A DNA stretch of 64,000 nucleotides from contig NC_088117.1 of the NCBI RefSeq assembly GCF_036370855.1, positions 3,596,001 through 3,660,000 on the forward strand, given 5' to 3'. The DNA comes from Dromaius novaehollandiae. Taxonomy: Eukaryota; Chordata; Aves; Casuariiformes; Dromaiidae. Shown here in pieces: positions 35,301 through 50,300 of the stretch; within the stretch, counting starts at the first letter, position 1, and every line of letters begins with the position of its first letter. Position numbers and translations under genes: made by a program. The notes under the pieces are model-generated. The model was not told the DNA's origin. It searched no databases and was given only the letters and a program-made list of their open reading frames with translations.

Positions 35301-38300
35301 GTGGGACTTGCGTTGCCCTCCCACGGGGCTCCTGGGGAGCCCAAACCCTGAGGCTTGAGGTGCTCTGACCGTTTGTGTACGTGCAGCCTTGTGCTGCTTT
35401 GAAGAGCACAGGTTGCTTAAATGCAGGTTACCCACAGCTCGCAGAAGCCAGTTTGAGTTGCCCAAGTCCCCTGAGAAGTGATGACTGTAAATGAAGATGT
35501 ACAGGGGGTCACAGGTATACCTTGCCCAGACCTTCCTGAGTTCCTAAACACGAGGTGTCTCTGCTCCTGGCCGTATTCCCAGCATTCGCCGCTCCGCGGT
35601 GCCGGGGCTGGAAGGCGATGTGCAGCCCAGCAGAGGCGGATGTCACATACTGCGTCCGCTCCTGGCAGCGGGGCGAGGGTGAGACGAGGAGCTGGGCCAT
35701 ACCAAGCTATATGGAGCTTTACGCAGAAAGGAGGGTGAGGAGGAGTGAGCCCAGGCACTGGCAGTGGACACGGTGCTTCCTTAAACGAGGTATCGTGATA
35801 CTGGTATCTCGCAGCGCGTTTGCCTGGGGCCTCCTGCTGCCGAACAGACCTTGGTCGTGGTGTTTGCGGGGATCGGCTGGGTAATGAGCTGAGCAGCTCT
35901 GACCTGGCGTGTGATTCCTGCTGTAAATCCCAGGAAAGCCCTACCTGGAGCTCTGTCATGTCGTGATGGAAACACAGCCTGCTCTCTTGTGGATGGGGTA
36001 GCAGAAGGGACCCTCAAGCACAGCTCTAGAAGGAGAGCAGGCATGTTAGTCTCAAAAGAGGTCAGACTTTACCTCTCTGAATTTCTGGCCAGATAAGTAG
36101 AAAGGAAGATTTCTTGAGACTGGAAGTTGGCATCGCGCATCAGAGCGGAGAAGTGCCTGGAGTGACTCCGCTATCCCCTCCAGCCTTCTGCTCATCTGCA
36201 GCTTCTGTGTCTCTCTCCCGACAGTCAGTGCTGGGTATGGGGAGAGGAGGCTGCGAATCCTGGCAGCGCAGCTGAGGTGGGTGGGTGGCAGGGAGGTTTT
36301 AACAGTGAGCTGTGAGATCTGTCTCTGAAAGCCGAATACCTAACTTCCTGCAGTGCCTCCTGTACTCCCGTCTGATCCGACTGTTCCCCGTGTTCAGGGG
36401 CATCTGCACGTGTCGTCCTGGTTCGGAAGGAAGAGACGTGTCCCTTAGGACGCGGCGGATGGTGCCCTGTCGCTCTGTGCATGAGGCCTCGAGGGCTAGG
36501 ATGGTGGGCTCCCATCCCGTGCGCTACGGGAGGCATTGCCTGCGGCCCACGCATCTGCTGGGCCATGCTGTGTTTGGGATGGGGCACGAGGTTGGGCTTC
36601 CAAAATTGGTCCCAGGTACTGCTTTCCTCCTTCCCCGCTTCCTCCTAAGTTGCGATCTAGGAATACTGCCTGTCCCGAATCCAGCTGGGCTGTTCTTGCC
36701 TGTGAGTATGTTGGTTGCAGGCCTTGCGCCTGTGCGTGCAGCAGGAGGGCTGGGGTAGGTGCGCGGTAAGGGGGGAGCTACAGACCCACGTGCGCAGCCT
36801 CTGCGCTGCCCGGGTGTTAGGGTACAATCGCCCCTGCAGGCCCTTGAGCCACAGACACCCGTTCCTCCCACCCCCCATCCCAGTCTCTTTGGGTGACGCA
36901 GCAGTGGGGGCTACATCTGTCTGCAGCTTAAGAATAAAAAACTTGCTTTTTTTGCAAGAGGTGGTTTTTGGGAAAGAGGGTGCTGGGGGAGCCCTTTCTG
37001 GAGGGTGTCTGGTGAGCAGCGAGGTGGCTGTGCCAGGGCAGCGGCGCGGGGCTCCGGGCTGCCGGAGCCTCTGCTGGGCCCGGTGCGCGGCTGCTGCGGC
37101 ACGCTTCATGCCTGTTGCTTGTGTCTGTTGCTAAGGAACTGCGGTTGCCTTTGGCAGCAGGGTGTAAAGAGCCAAAGCACAAATTTTGTGATATGCTGTT
37201 GTCCCCCCTCCTGGCGTCAGCGTGGCCTTGTTCGCTCTTGAGTTTTCCTCCCCAGCCTGACATGTGCAAAGACAGACTTGTTAAACGTGATCAACCGGGG
37301 AGATTTTGTTCCAGATGTTCGAGATGACCCCCATCCTCCGAGGGCAGCCTGAGTGCTGATAAAACTCTGTGATGCTATAAATAAACCTGTCAGCTTTGTA
37401 CAGGAGAAAAGCCTTTGGTTTAAACAGAAGTTTGTTCTAAACAGGAGCCCAATGGTTCAGTTCTTCCCTTGGGATGTACATAGATTCCTGATTTTGGGGG
37501 AAGGGGTGGGAAATGCTGGTTTCCCTGTTGCTCTCCATTTGTGTGATGGAAGAAAATGCTTGCAGATGGGAGAGGATCAACCTGCCTGGGAGAGGACTTG
37601 GCCAAGTCGCTGTTCTGCTTCTGTGCAGGCACACAACCTGCCAAGTCTCTCTTCTGAGACTTCTGCATTTGCTGAAACAAGAACATCCATTTAGCATGGA
37701 GATCTTACCTAGAAAGCTGACTCCTTTATTTAGGATTGAGGAAACAGCAGTGTTGCAAGGAGCAGAAACGGTAAAATGATCATGACCTGTCTCCATGGCC
37801 AGGGCGATTCAAGACCACCCTAAGCACGGAGCACCTGCTGGCTCTGGTAAGCGGGACCGCGGAGGGCCCTGTCTTGCGTGTGTAGCCGCAAGAGCACATG
37901 TGCCGTCCTGGTCCCCTCCTGGGCATCCCGGGTGTGTTGGCCCTTCCAGCAAACAGCTCTTCTGCCCCTTCCTCATCTGAGCATCTGATGCAGTTCTTTC
38001 CTCAGCCAAAAAGATGGAGAGGACAGTGCTGTTGGTTTGTCCCCCACACCCATAACCCTTCAGAACTGGGTTTAGTGAGTACTTTAGATCTGTTTTCCAG
38101 TGCTCCTTTGCTGTACGTGGGCAACAGGAATTGTGTGCTGGCCACATCTTGTTCGTGGCAGCTCTGCCTTAACAGTTCTCCTGTGTTGGCTTGATAGCAG
38201 GCCAGTACAGCCCTGTTGCTACAGCCAAGAGGAACAGGCAAACCTGGCTCACAGGACTGGTCTTGCTGAGCTTGGGAATATAGGCCTGGCTCTGCTGCCT

Positions 38301-41300
38301 TGGAAACTGGCTCACCAAAAGTTCAGGGCCAGGAAGGGAGGGATCGTCCCTTCCAGCTGCTGTGAGTGATTTGGCTGGTTCAGTCTGTTACAGGGTGCAG
38401 ATGGTGAGTGCCAACCTGGGGGAGGAATGACTGAGCAGCCAATCTCGTTCCTGGAGGCTAAATGGTGGTGAAGTCCTCACCTCTCCCCGCTCTGGAAGGA
38501 AGAGGCTGCAGGGTTGGTCCCAGAGCCTGACCTGGGCTCGTGCATGGGGAGAGCATTGCCCGTTCTGGTCAGAAGTGATGGAGCAGCACAGGGGCAAGGA
38601 TGGGTCAGACGGTAGCAATGACTGTGTTGTCACTTGGAGCCTGTCCACGGTCTCCGAGGAGGAGACTTGTGTGATGGGCTGGCTCGGCGCGTTGGAGACT
38701 CCCCCCGCCGGCTGCGGGGAGCTGTGTCCAAGGTCTCCCGTGGGCTGGAGGCTGTTATTAGTGTGGCAAATGCTGCTAGATACGTGTCAGCTTCAGACAA
38801 GTCAGCTCCTGGGACCTATTTGATTTGAGATGGGAAGGGAGATCTACATTTCTGAGGAGCTCTAGAGAGTACAGGGCTTTGCTTTTCTCCCACAGTTAGA
38901 GGCTTAATCCTCCTCTTGCCCCTGCCCCAAACTTTGGGGAAGGAAGAAAATAGAAACCTCTCTAGACAATATTTAACTTTGTGCCAAATCCGCTGCTGGC
39001 TCCAGCTTTTAATGTAAGCTGACCTCTTCCATCACTGCCTTGTGAAGTGCCCAAGACAATTTGTGTCTTGGGAACTGACAGGATAGACCTCGAAGGATTA
39101 GGACGGCTGAGAATTAATTAGGAGCTGTTGGTTTAATTAGTGGTGTCTCAGTGTATTTACACATGAGGGCTGGAGGCCAGAGGGGAGTAGCATGTCTTGT
39201 GACCTAGCCTTCCCTCCCGCTTTTCGAGGAGGAGGGCATGAGCCTTTTGTGCCTGGGGTTGTACCAGTGCCTGTCTGCATGAAAGCAAATCGGTACAAAG
39301 GCCTCATCATGCCCCTCTTGTGCTCTGAGCTTCCTTGGTGTCTGCTTTTCCCACAGCCTTTCTAGGAATAATCCTGTCTCCACAAACTGTTTGAGGGTAC
39401 CTTGTTCTCTCTGCAGGGCTCGCTGCCTCGCAGGCTTTCCAGCTCCTGCTTCCCTGGGAGCCTGGACTAACCCCAAACCCATCTTCATCTGCATTCCAGG
39501 CTGGAGCTGACGGGGGCCAGGAGGTCTTGGGGCACGCCAAAACACGTTATCTCAGTCTCTTGTGCCCAAAAGAGTCGCTCTGGGGGAAGCTGTGGTGCTG
39601 CTTGTTGAGCTGGTTCAGCCGCGTTATCTCCTCAGAGCAGACTTTTGTTTTCTCGAACTGAGGACGCTGACTGAGGGGAAAGATCCCTCCTGATCAAGAT
39701 CTTGAAAGGGAGCTGGTGGGCGTGCGGGTCACAGCGGAGTTGTTTGCACCGGGGAAGCCAGATGCAGACTTTCCTGAGGGCTGGGCTGGATGCGACCTGC
39801 CTCCCTCGTCCCCTGCCCAAGCCCCGTACGCGTTAGCCTGGTGAGTGCTTGCCCCGTGATGGGGGCCACGCCACGCCGTCGCAGCTTCACCACAGCCCGC
39901 TGAGCCTAGCGCAGGTGGGAGGAGACCCGTGCTGCTTCCAGCCCAGCCCTGAGGCCTGAGCACCCGCCTCGGTGGGGGTGGCGGACTCGCGCGCGCTTGG
40001 CTGGGGTCAAGAGCAGGGAAGGACTCTTGGCCGATGGCTGTGGTCGGCTGTGGATCTCGCTTTCCCCCCCTGAAGCGACTGGACCCAGACGCGCTGTTGC
40101 CTGGAGAACGCATCGATCCGGGAGGAGCTGCTGCCCCCTCCTCATTGACTGGGCAGTGGCCGGTGCTCGGGGCTGTTTGTCACCTCTTTCTCGTGGGGCC
40201 TTGGCGGGGGCTGTTTTTGGCCTCTCTGACTTGCTGGGCGGGGAAAGAGGGGCAGCGGGTTACCAGCGCATGGGAGGTTCTTGGGCTCTGCAGCTTGAGA
40301 GAATCTAATTAAAACGTGGTGATAGCTGCTTGCTGCTGCTCTGATGGAGAGGGGGGTGAGGAAAAGGGGCTCTGGCTAATCTCACCTGGTTTCCATGAAA
40401 TGAAGACTTATCTGATGCAGACTTGCTAGTCTTCCACGGCACTTAATCCCCCCATTACTCCCCCTGTTATCTGGATCCAGACGTGCACAAGTGCTTTTGT
40501 AAGTCTAGCGGGAAAGTGCTGTTGCGTGCTGGTACCGGAGCTCTGGACCTTTCCCCTCTCCTGCAGGGAGCTGCCCTCGATGGCGAGTCCTGTGTGCTGC
40601 TGCCTCATTTTTGCTACCGTGGCCACCACCAGCAAGGCCTAGAAACAGCTCTTGAAAGAAATGTGTTTTTCTGAAGGACATCTCAATCTCCGGGGTGTCC
40701 TTTGAGCCCCTTACAACTGTGTGCCCCGGTCGCTCGCGCTGTGCGGTCGGTGGGGACAAAGCGGGGTGGCTTTGCAGTCCGTCTTGGCCTGCGCTCGCGG
40801 GGCAGGACACCCGGTTCCCTGCAGCAGGGACAGCTGAAGGGTGCGAGTCCGCTGGAGACGCGGCTGAGGCTGCGTGCTGGCCGAGTCGGCTTCAGCTGGC
40901 AAACGTCCAGGGCTGTTGTAACGGGCTGTTCAGAGCTCGGCTGTGAGCTCTTCAGCTGTCCTTGCAGCAGCGGAGGAAGGAGAAACTGCAGGACGACGGT
41001 GGGGACATGCTAACGGGCCAGCGCCTTCGTCCTGTGTAAGCCACCGCCAAACGCAACGGCCGCTGGCCCCGGCCGCTGTAGCTGCTTTCCGCTGAGGGCT
41101 GCGGTGCTTAGACGGCCCCTGCGCAGCGCCCCATGGGCTGCCTTCCCCTCCTCCCCAAGGAAACCTCAAACAGCCGCGGTTTGTCGTCTGCATCCCTCGG
41201 CTGCCCGCGCGTGTTGCAGTAGGTGTGTAACAGAGATGGGACGGGAACCCAGACAGGTCGCTTGTGCCTGGGGCTGGTGCCGTTGCTGTTAAGTGACAGC

Positions 41301-44300
41301 CGTCTCCTGTGCTGGGTGGTAGGTGACACTGCTTGCTCGGCACGTGACTAGGTTTTGGGAGCAGGAAGGCTCTTGCCCTTCCGTCGGAGACGCGCGTGTA
41401 CAACCCGTCGCTGATGAGGAGGGGGACGTGTGTCCTTGGCTTTCTTCCTGCCAGCTCCCGCGAGGTAGGCAGCTCCCTGGTTCAACAGAGAAAAGTAATC
41501 TGAGGTCTACGGCTGCTCTCCTTAAATCACCTTGGAGGAAAACGGACGTGCCCGGCTCTTGGCATCTCTATTTTTACTTTAGTGCGGAGATGGATCTGGC
41601 TGAGCTGTCTCCTTTTATTGCCAGCGTTCGGCGAGTGCTGTAGTGCATCGCTAATGATGCGTCTGCCTGTACGCAGAGCTGCCTGCTCCCGCGCACACAG
41701 GGGGCTGCCGGGGCGAAGGGCCTTTGCCGTCTGTGGGACTTCTTAATTCGCTTCTCCACTTGCTTGTTTTCCCTTCCCCCTTGCCAATGCTTTGGCTTTT
41801 CTTTGCTTGTTCAAAGCAATCCAGGTAAACGGAGAGCAGGAGTGTGGTAACTGGGGCCACTGGTGGCATTGGATTCCAGAGACTTTTTTTTTTGGTGGGT
41901 TTCTAATAACTGAAATTGGCCTGTTCTGATGTAGAAACCTTTTTTATTTGCCATATATGTAACTGTGCACAGAGATTGCCTGGAGGGAGGTCTTGGAAAG
42001 GCTCAGCTTGTGCATATAGCTTCCTGACAGTGCTTCAAGCTAGCAGGCTTTGCGCCTCAGGTGGCTCCAGTTGCAGCAGCTCTGACAGTGCCAGTTTGCC
42101 AAACCTGCCCTGCGACTCCGTTTTTAGCTTGCAGCTGCCCCCAGGACCACGCGGCTCCGTTCTGCTTGTCAGCTGCTCCGTGTCCCTTCTCCTCTTGGTG
42201 CGCGGGAGCCCAAAACCCACAGCCAGGCAAGTTTGGCATCTTGCTCTGTCCAGCTCACAGGATGCTTGTGGGGAGGCTGATTTTACAGTGAGCTGCTCCA
42301 AAGCCTAGTTAGGGGTAAAATAAATGGTTTGAGCTGTTGAACCAGGTGCCTCTGAAACCTCTTGGATGGATTGGGGGAAACCTTAGCCCTGCAACTGCCA
42401 GACTGCAGCTGCAAGATGGACTTGCTCTGACACTAGTGGCTGTTGGGATGAAATGGTGAGGGCTGTTGGCTCACTGGGTGCCCTGGACACACAGCCCACA
42501 GCTTCAGCAGCCTGCGGGGGCCTGGGAATCCGCTGAGTCCTCCAGCTCCCTCCTAGGGTCTGGAGGATGCAGCCAAGACTCGAAGTATCTGTGCTGTAGC
42601 TGTTGTCAGCCAGTCCTAACCCGGCGGGGGTGTCACATCTGCTCGGACCTGTTGTCCACCCTGTCTCTCCGTCAGCGAGGCAGAGGGTGGAGAAGTCTCA
42701 GAGGAGGCACTCCGTGGTGAATCCTCTACAACCTAAACTGCTCCGAGTCTTGTCCTGCGTCCCAGTGATTTAGTAGTTGCAGTGATTACCCTGGTAACGG
42801 TACGCTAACAGCTTTGGGGAGTGTAGAGGAGAAGGGAGAGTTTTCCTGTTGCTGTGAAGTTACCTCCAAGCTTTTCTGCCTGGAGCGTAGGTGTTCTTGG
42901 GTGCTTTTTTGCCCCTTCATTTGCCCTCACGTGTCTGGAAGGGCAGCATAGGGCTGGCACGTGGGCCATCCCAGGGCGGCCTGCCAGGCCTCCAGTGCCG
43001 TTCCAGAAGAGCACAGGGACTGCTGAGGGGTTAAACTGCTCTCTTGTAACCAAGGCATGAGATACCTGGGTATATATAACGCCAGGGTGAGCGACCATTA
43101 GGAACGTGGCTGGAGAGGGCTGCCCTCGAGGGTGCCCAGGATTAGCACCGTTGAGAGGCCCAGCGCACTCCCTCCGGGGAACCGGGCCTTCCCTCCTCTT
43201 TAGATGCTGTCTGGCTCTGCCTGAGCTGGTTTGGGCTGTTGGTGGTGACCTGTGATGTCTTGGAGCTGATGGCTCCTGTGTCCGAGGTGGAGAACTCCTC
43301 AGCTAGCTGTAGTAGCTAGCTGGCTGTTGCCTGCAGTAAGCAGGCTTGAATTAAAGCCCATCATCCCTTTATCTGGGCATTGCAACAGATGGTGGCAGTT
43401 TATGAACTTCTCTGTGGCTTGGTGAGGGGGACCCTGCTCAGGGGCTGTTGCTCTTCGAGGCTGTAAATGTTTTCCAGTTCTTCACTGGACTTTTCTCACT
43501 CACATCCTCAGTGTATGGAAATGTGGGAGTGCTGGAGCATGGGGGCATCAGAAACCACCCGGGCAGGAGAGCCCTGAGCGCGGCAGCAGGGCATCGCAGG
43601 CACAGACGAGAGCCAACGCATCAGCCTCACTACTGTATTGAAGTTTGATTAATGAGAGCTGGCATCTGGAGCTGTTTATACCTTGCCCTTAAATACGAAA
43701 GAGCACTTTGTGATGGGCTCTGGTGTTCGAACTCATGATTGGTCTGTGCATGTGTGGCAGCAGATCTGACGGAGAGAGGCTGTTCTCCATGGCAGGGTCG
43801 AAGACTTTAAGCCCTAAGGAGCCAATTTGGCCTGAGTGCACGTAGTAAAGCATGTGTGAAGACTGGAGTAAGAACTATGCGTTTGCATGCAGAGAGGGCT
43901 GAATCTGGGTTTCTTAAATCAGTGTGGAGGACATGGCCACACTGGCAAGGCAGGTGCTCTGGAGAACTGTTTCAGGTAGTTGCAAGCAGCATCACTTACA
44001 GCTCTCAGGGTTTGGGTAGGTGGGTGGAGGTGGCAAGATGAACATAGCTGAGGAGGCTTGTGGAGTAGGGGGTGGGCTCTTAAGCCAAGGCAGGTTGGCC
44101 ACTTGCATCCCAGGAAGAGACCTGTGAGATACTGCTTGAATACAGAGAAGCAGAGCAGATGGGAGAAATGGGTCTGTCTAGTAGTTCCTGGTACCTTCCT
44201 GCAGGTGGAAATGGTCACCTGGCAAATCCAGTGAGGGAGTTCTGTGGGATCCATTAAAGCTGTTACAAAACCCGGTAAGAATCAGAAGAGGAGACGCTCA

Positions 44301-47300
44301 GGCTGGGATGACCCTGAGGGCCCAGTTTGTGCCGGAGTAGGTCTGCCTGCCCTCTCCTTGTGTGGGGTAGCAGCACAGAGCATCCCTTGCTGTGTCACAA
44401 GGCCGGTCTGTCACGTTGGTTTGTCGCTGTGATCCAGAGACGACATAAGAGCTTGAACCTGTTGTGAATTTGCCAAGGCTAATTGGAAATACCTTCTGGG
44501 CAGCTCATCTGAAAGCCACGGTGAGAGGGTGCAGAGCAAGCTCTGGGATGACTTTCCCAAAACAAGGCCTGAAGACAGCTCAAATTCCCTCCTTGCTTTG
44601 GGAGGATCAGATGGCATCTCAAATGCTTCCAGGCCTTGCTGCGCAGCTTTGCTCTGAGCCCTGTATCTCTAATAGGAAGAGGAGGGCAGTCACTGGAAGT
44701 GCTCTCTGGCTGCTGAGAAGCAATGGTCTTACCCGCATGGTCAGAGCTCTTGATGCAGGGCAAGCGTTAACAGGCAAAGTGCTTCTGCTGCGATCCTCTG
44801 AAGCAGGGACTGACCCCGGCTGTGGGGCAGGCTCCCGTGGGCTGGGGGTGGTGTATGCGGGTGGGCAGGCTGTGAACTCGAGCAGCAGCTGGGCTTGTTA
44901 ATGCCGTGCAGGGGAGACCCATTCCTTGCTGCGGCAGCAGACAGGGCTATAAACCTTGTTTAACCTGGCTAACGCCGAATGGCATAGCCCGCCCAGCCTA
45001 AGTCGGAAGGCATCAGCCTTTGGTTTGGGGAGAGGCCAGCACAAAGAGCACAAGCAGTTTTATTGTTTCGGCTGTTGTTTTCTAGCTGGCTGAAATGTTG
45101 GTGTGAGGCAGGTGTAATGGGCTGACAGGGAAAAATCTTGCTATGCTTCAGCTGCCTTCCAGCGGGCTCTTTGAAGAAACCAGAAGAGCAGGACTTAATG
45201 GTTTTTCCTGTCCTCGCTGCGTTCCTGCAAGGGTGGATACCTCCCCGGGATGCACTGCCATCTCCAGCTCTCGCAGCCGTAGTGGTGCAGAGCTGGAGCC
45301 CACGTTCTGCCCCGAGACGCTACCTGACTTTAGCTGCTGTAGTCGGCCTAGCGCAACGTGGAGCCTTTGCCAAGCGCATCTCTCTTTCCGGGGATGGAAG
45401 GATGCCCCGCTTCTTGCAGGGTGGGAGGCTGCAGAGCTGTCTGTGCACTCATCGCGGTCTGGCCAGGGACACCTGGATGTGTAGGAAGGCTTTGCTGCCA
45501 CAGATGTCCTCTGCTGTCAGCGTGAGTGCAGGGGCTGGTGCAGAAGCTGGGAGGATATTGATTCATCTAGGAGAAAATTAGGGAGAGGTTTACATCTCAG
45601 GGAGCTGAAATTGCTGCTGTTAAGGCTTTTCACAGTGCAAGGAGGCCAACACAAAGATTTTAATGATGATGACAGCTGGGAAGAGCACTAGGGTAGCAGA
45701 GAGTCTAATAGTGCTGAGAGTAACAAAGGGGAAAATGTGCCTCTGAACTGAAAGCGTGACCTGGTTCCTCTACTCCCTTTTTCCACCCTGTGTGTGTTTT
45801 CATGCTCCCATGGGAGCAAAGCTCTGTTCCTGTGCATAAGGCCCACGTACAGTACTCGAAGCAAGTCTGAACGTGAGGTTTTGCTCTCTCCCGGTGCTTA
45901 CGTATGTGCTTTCTCTTAACAGCTATCAAGGTGAGCTGCGTTGGATCCTGTGGGGTGTCTAGCAAGGTCAATGACACAGCGTGGACCGTGGAGGAGCAGT
46001 ACTTTAACAGCACGCTCTCTCTGGCAGACAAAGGTAGGATTCACAAGGAAGCAGTAGAGATCTGTGGCCGTGCTGTTTCGTGCCGGGAGGTGGGCGATTC
46101 TAGGATGGTCTGCAGAAATGCATCAGCAAGACTCGAGCATCTTGTTGATGCGAAATACCCCTTCGCAGGCTGCCTTGGCCTGTGCACAAAGGATGTGAGC
46201 CAATATTAGAAATTACAAGAGCTTAGAAGGAGCTGTGTGGAGAGGCGTCCTGAAAGGCTGCCGAACTTGGCAGCCACCTTGCAGACACTGCTTGTATCCT
46301 CTGGCCCCGGTCTGGCTGGAACGGGACTATCGGCAGCAACTTCTCCAGCGCTGGCGGGTGTCTACAAGCGCAGAGGCCCTGTGGGTTCGCTCTGCTCCAC
46401 TTCCCGCGTGCGTTGTCTCTGGAAGTCGCAAAGCACTGCTCAAGGCTGGTGGATGGAAGCCGGTTGCAGGGCAGGAGTGGTTTGACTGCACTGAAGGGAT
46501 GTGGAGGTGTTGCTTGCCCTCCAAGAGAAATGAAGGGGACATGGAGGTGTTGCTTGCTCTCCAAGAGAAACGTTGAGAGAGGCCTAGAGCAGTTAGCAGG
46601 GCACGCCCTGCAAGCCGAGATGCCTAGAGATAGTGGCTGGGTTGTATTATGCCACAGGGTAAAGTGACACCAGCAGCCTCTAGGGAATCTGGACTCGAAT
46701 GAATGCTGCCTTTCTGCTGTTAAATAGGTCAGCGTTACCACAAATAATTCATGCTGTGCTCTGGCTCCTATTGAAACCAAGAGGTGCCAGCATTCACCTG
46801 CCGAAGGCAGTGGCTGCAGCAGTAACTGTACACCAAGTGTGGCGAAAGAGCAGGCTAATAAGAGCTCTGGATGCCCTCCGATCCTGTTTTATCTAATAAC
46901 AAGAGATGGGTGAAACTGAAGTGCCGGCTCCCGCTTGCTCAGCAGTTTTTAAAGCAGAGCTTTTAGCGTCGAGGGGAGACTGACCTCATCGTCGCAGCCC
47001 TCGGAGGGAGCGCTGCTTGCTCGCGTCCCAGAGAAGGGAGGCCGCAGGCTGGCTCGCTCCGCGCGTTGGCTCCCAGCCCGGGGCTGCAGGAGAAGGCGAG
47101 GCCGCCCGGGAGGGCAGGGAGAAATGCTCCTGCCTGGTTTTGGAAACGGTGCTGATGGCAGCCGAAGAGCCCAGCTGTGAATGGGAATGGTAGCAAAATC
47201 CTAGCAGCTTTATAAGGTGCTCTGGGCAATTGAGCTTAAATGAGCTGAGAGCTGGAGGCTGTGAACTTGGATCGCGGCGTTTTGGAGAGTTGTAAACCTG

Positions 47301-50300
47301 CAAGTGCACTGCAAAACGAACCTTCCAGCTTTGTTTCTACTGTTTGATCCTTTGCGGGGGAAACCATGACATTGTGGTCGGTTCGGTTCTGGTAAAGCCG
47401 AGTTGTGGCAAAAGTGAACCATGTAGTGGGGGTGGGAAAAGCCGGGTTTGCTCTTTCTTAATTTTGCAGTCCCTGTGAAATTTTAATATCCATTTAGGCA
47501 GTCAGCTCTTGTGAGTCCTTGGAGCCATCCCTGTGACAGCTGGGGCGAATGTGGAGTGCAGTCCTGTCCCAGTCTGGGAAGGATGGAAGGAAAATATATT
47601 GATGCTTACATACTTTCATGACTGTGAAGTGACACCTTGGAAGGCCTGAGATTGAAAGGCACCCTTCCCCCAAATTTGGTATTCCCAGCTCTTAAGCTCT
47701 CCATGGAAAGCCCTAGTCTTTTTGCTCTTAATTTTCTGGGGCCCAGATTTTTGCGTCCTGCTCAGTTCAGTGTGGATATTTGTCAACTACCAGCACCGTG
47801 AACTTTGCCAGAGCCTGAGACTTGAGCACTGTGTGTTTGGGGTGGGGGTGTTGGTGCCAGCCCACTCCCTGCCCCCCGGGAGCGGGTCTCGGAGCCGGCA
47901 GCCGCCCAGTTGCGTGCCCGAGGTGTGACGGAGGCAGAACAGGCAGCTGAGCAGGCGCCCAGAGCTAACGCCGCTCCAGGCAAGCGGGAGTGAGAATCAG
48001 TGGCGCGTGACTGATCGGAGAAGTAATGAATGCAGTGAAGGAAAAATCCGTCCTGTAGAGCCACTGAGATCCCTCACGGCGCTTAGAAGCCGAGGTGTCC
48101 TGAGTGCTGATCCTGTCCTGCCTTGCAAAGGTGCAGTGCCGTTATGGCAAAAAGCCTCGTCCCCACCACCGGAAGCCCGGAGCAGCGTGCCAGATACCTG
48201 CGGTCAGCGACCCGTGGTCTGCTGCTCCTTGAGTCAGAGCTGCCGTGGACACAGCTACCGCTCTTGGTGGCTGAGACGCGTGTGCGCTCTTGAGCTGGCG
48301 AGCCTTCAGAGCGCCGCGGTCTGCCCTCCGCAGCCGCCTTTCCCAATGCTCCTTCTGACGGGCAGGTTTGCGTTTTGCTGCCCAGGTCCATCTCCTCTCG
48401 CTTGCCTTGTGCTTGTCCTCCCTGGCCTGTGGCTGAGGTCTGGTGGACCTCAATCTGTGCGACTTCCGTGCTTTGTGGGACCGCGCGGACCGGTGGGACG
48501 CAACCAGCTACCCGGCAGGCGCTGCACAGCGGGGTTACTGCCCCCGAAAACTGGTCACCCTCTCCCAGCTATGAGGAAGTGGATGTGGAAAGGGCAAGCA
48601 GTCCCTTTGCGCGGGCTCCCTGCCAAGGGCAGTGCTCGCTGGGTAGTTGTTGATCGTGTGACGGGTACGAACTTATGAGTTATTGTCTTGGACGTGCCGT
48701 GTTTGACCCATGTCCTTGTTCGGGCAGGCTTGCTCGGCCTCCGCATGGACGTGGAGGGGGCAAGCGGTGGTGTCCCCGCATGCGCGGGAGCGGGGTGGTG
48801 TCAGCGCTGGGGCCCGAGTCCTCCAGGAGAGACCGCTTTGAAGCCGTCCCTGGAAACTGCCGTGCTGGTCTGTGTGGATTTTGAAATAAAAGCCCGCCGG
48901 CTTGGCGCTGATCCAGCCTGCGGAGCAGGAGAGCAAGATAACCGTCTCCCATCAGTGGTCCTCGTGAAGGTGATGTATGGACCGGGCGGCTGGTGCTCTG
49001 AAGGCACCATCAGGGCAGGGCTTCACGCGTCTCCGGGCTGCTCCTCGGCGTCGCCCCGCCGCGGGCGCCTGTCTCCGTGGGGGGCTGGCGGTCTCCCCCG
49101 ACGGGGCCGCTAACGGCACGGTGTCCTGGCACAGCGCGCCCCGCAGCAGGACGGCGGCTGGGATTCGTTAGGGATGTCAAGCGGTAGTCTCGTTGACGAA
49201 AACAGCAAGGCAGGACCCTTGGCACCGACTCAGCTGTGCCTTTTTTGGGCTCCCCGGGAATAGCTCTCAGCTGCCGAGGCCTCCGGAGGAACATGCCTTT
49301 CCGGGACGGGGCAAGCGCGAGGTCAGGGGCAGCCGAGCTGGGGTGCGGGAGAGGCCGGGAGCAGGGAGCTGCGACCGCCCCTCGCAGCGAGCGGTTTGGG
49401 TGCCGCCGCCTCCGGGGAAACGTGCCCTGAGCTTTTGGGTGGGCGACTGCTCCCAGGGGTGCCTCCCCGTGCGCCTTGTCCCTGCTTCTGCGCCCTGCGG
49501 GTCTAAAGCCCAGCTGAGAGGGGAAACTGAGGCAGGCCTGTGCTGCTGCTTCTCGGGGTGGAGGGTGCTGAGCTGTGCGATGCTCAGTGATGGGGGATGG
49601 CAGGAGCCCTGGGTGAGGTTTGGTGCTAAAGCTGTGCTTTGTCCGGCTCCGGGAGAAGGCAGTGGGCTTCTGCCTGCCTGGCGCCAAGTGACGCCTTGCC
49701 AGCATAGCTCCCGCCCCGCGGGGCACGTCTCGGGGACGCAGGGACCTTGGGACAGTGGCGTAAAGCGCTCCCGGTGTAGCAGCAGCCATCCCGGCCTTGG
49801 AGGCCCTCCGCGCTAAAAAGGGAGTCGAAGCGGTCCCGAGCGAGGAGCCCCGCAGGAAGGTGCCTCCCGCTCCGGCCCGGCGGCTGACGGCCCCGGGCTC
49901 AAAGCGGGGAGCAACACGCGCACAGGTTGCTGCGGCTGGGAGCAAATATTGCCGCGGCGTGGGGGACGGTCCTACCACGCGTGTAAAAAAAAATATGCAG
50001 AGACCTGCAAGGGTGAATGCGTGCCTACGCCGGCAGGTAAGGACTGGCTCTCATCCGCCCTTCTTTCACGCACCCATCCCTGATAAGCAAATGGCGGGAG
50101 GGAGGATGAAGGTGGCCTGAAGCACTGCTTTTGGGCGTAGGGGCTGTTTCTGCATTGCTGGAAGAGCCTCTTATCAGCCAAGCAGGTCATCACGTCCCGG
50201 CAGCGCAAATGAGCAATGGATGGAGGCAGGTTGGTGGCATCTCCTGGGTGTGGGAGGTCCAAGGGCAAATTCTTTCTTTCCTCCTTCACTGTAGCAGGCC

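Noticed and set aside
49010-49978. 322-codon minus-strand open frame
   Set aside because: It is an arginine/proline/alanine-rich frame over a CpG-dense stretch with no family resemblance, so it is most likely chance.
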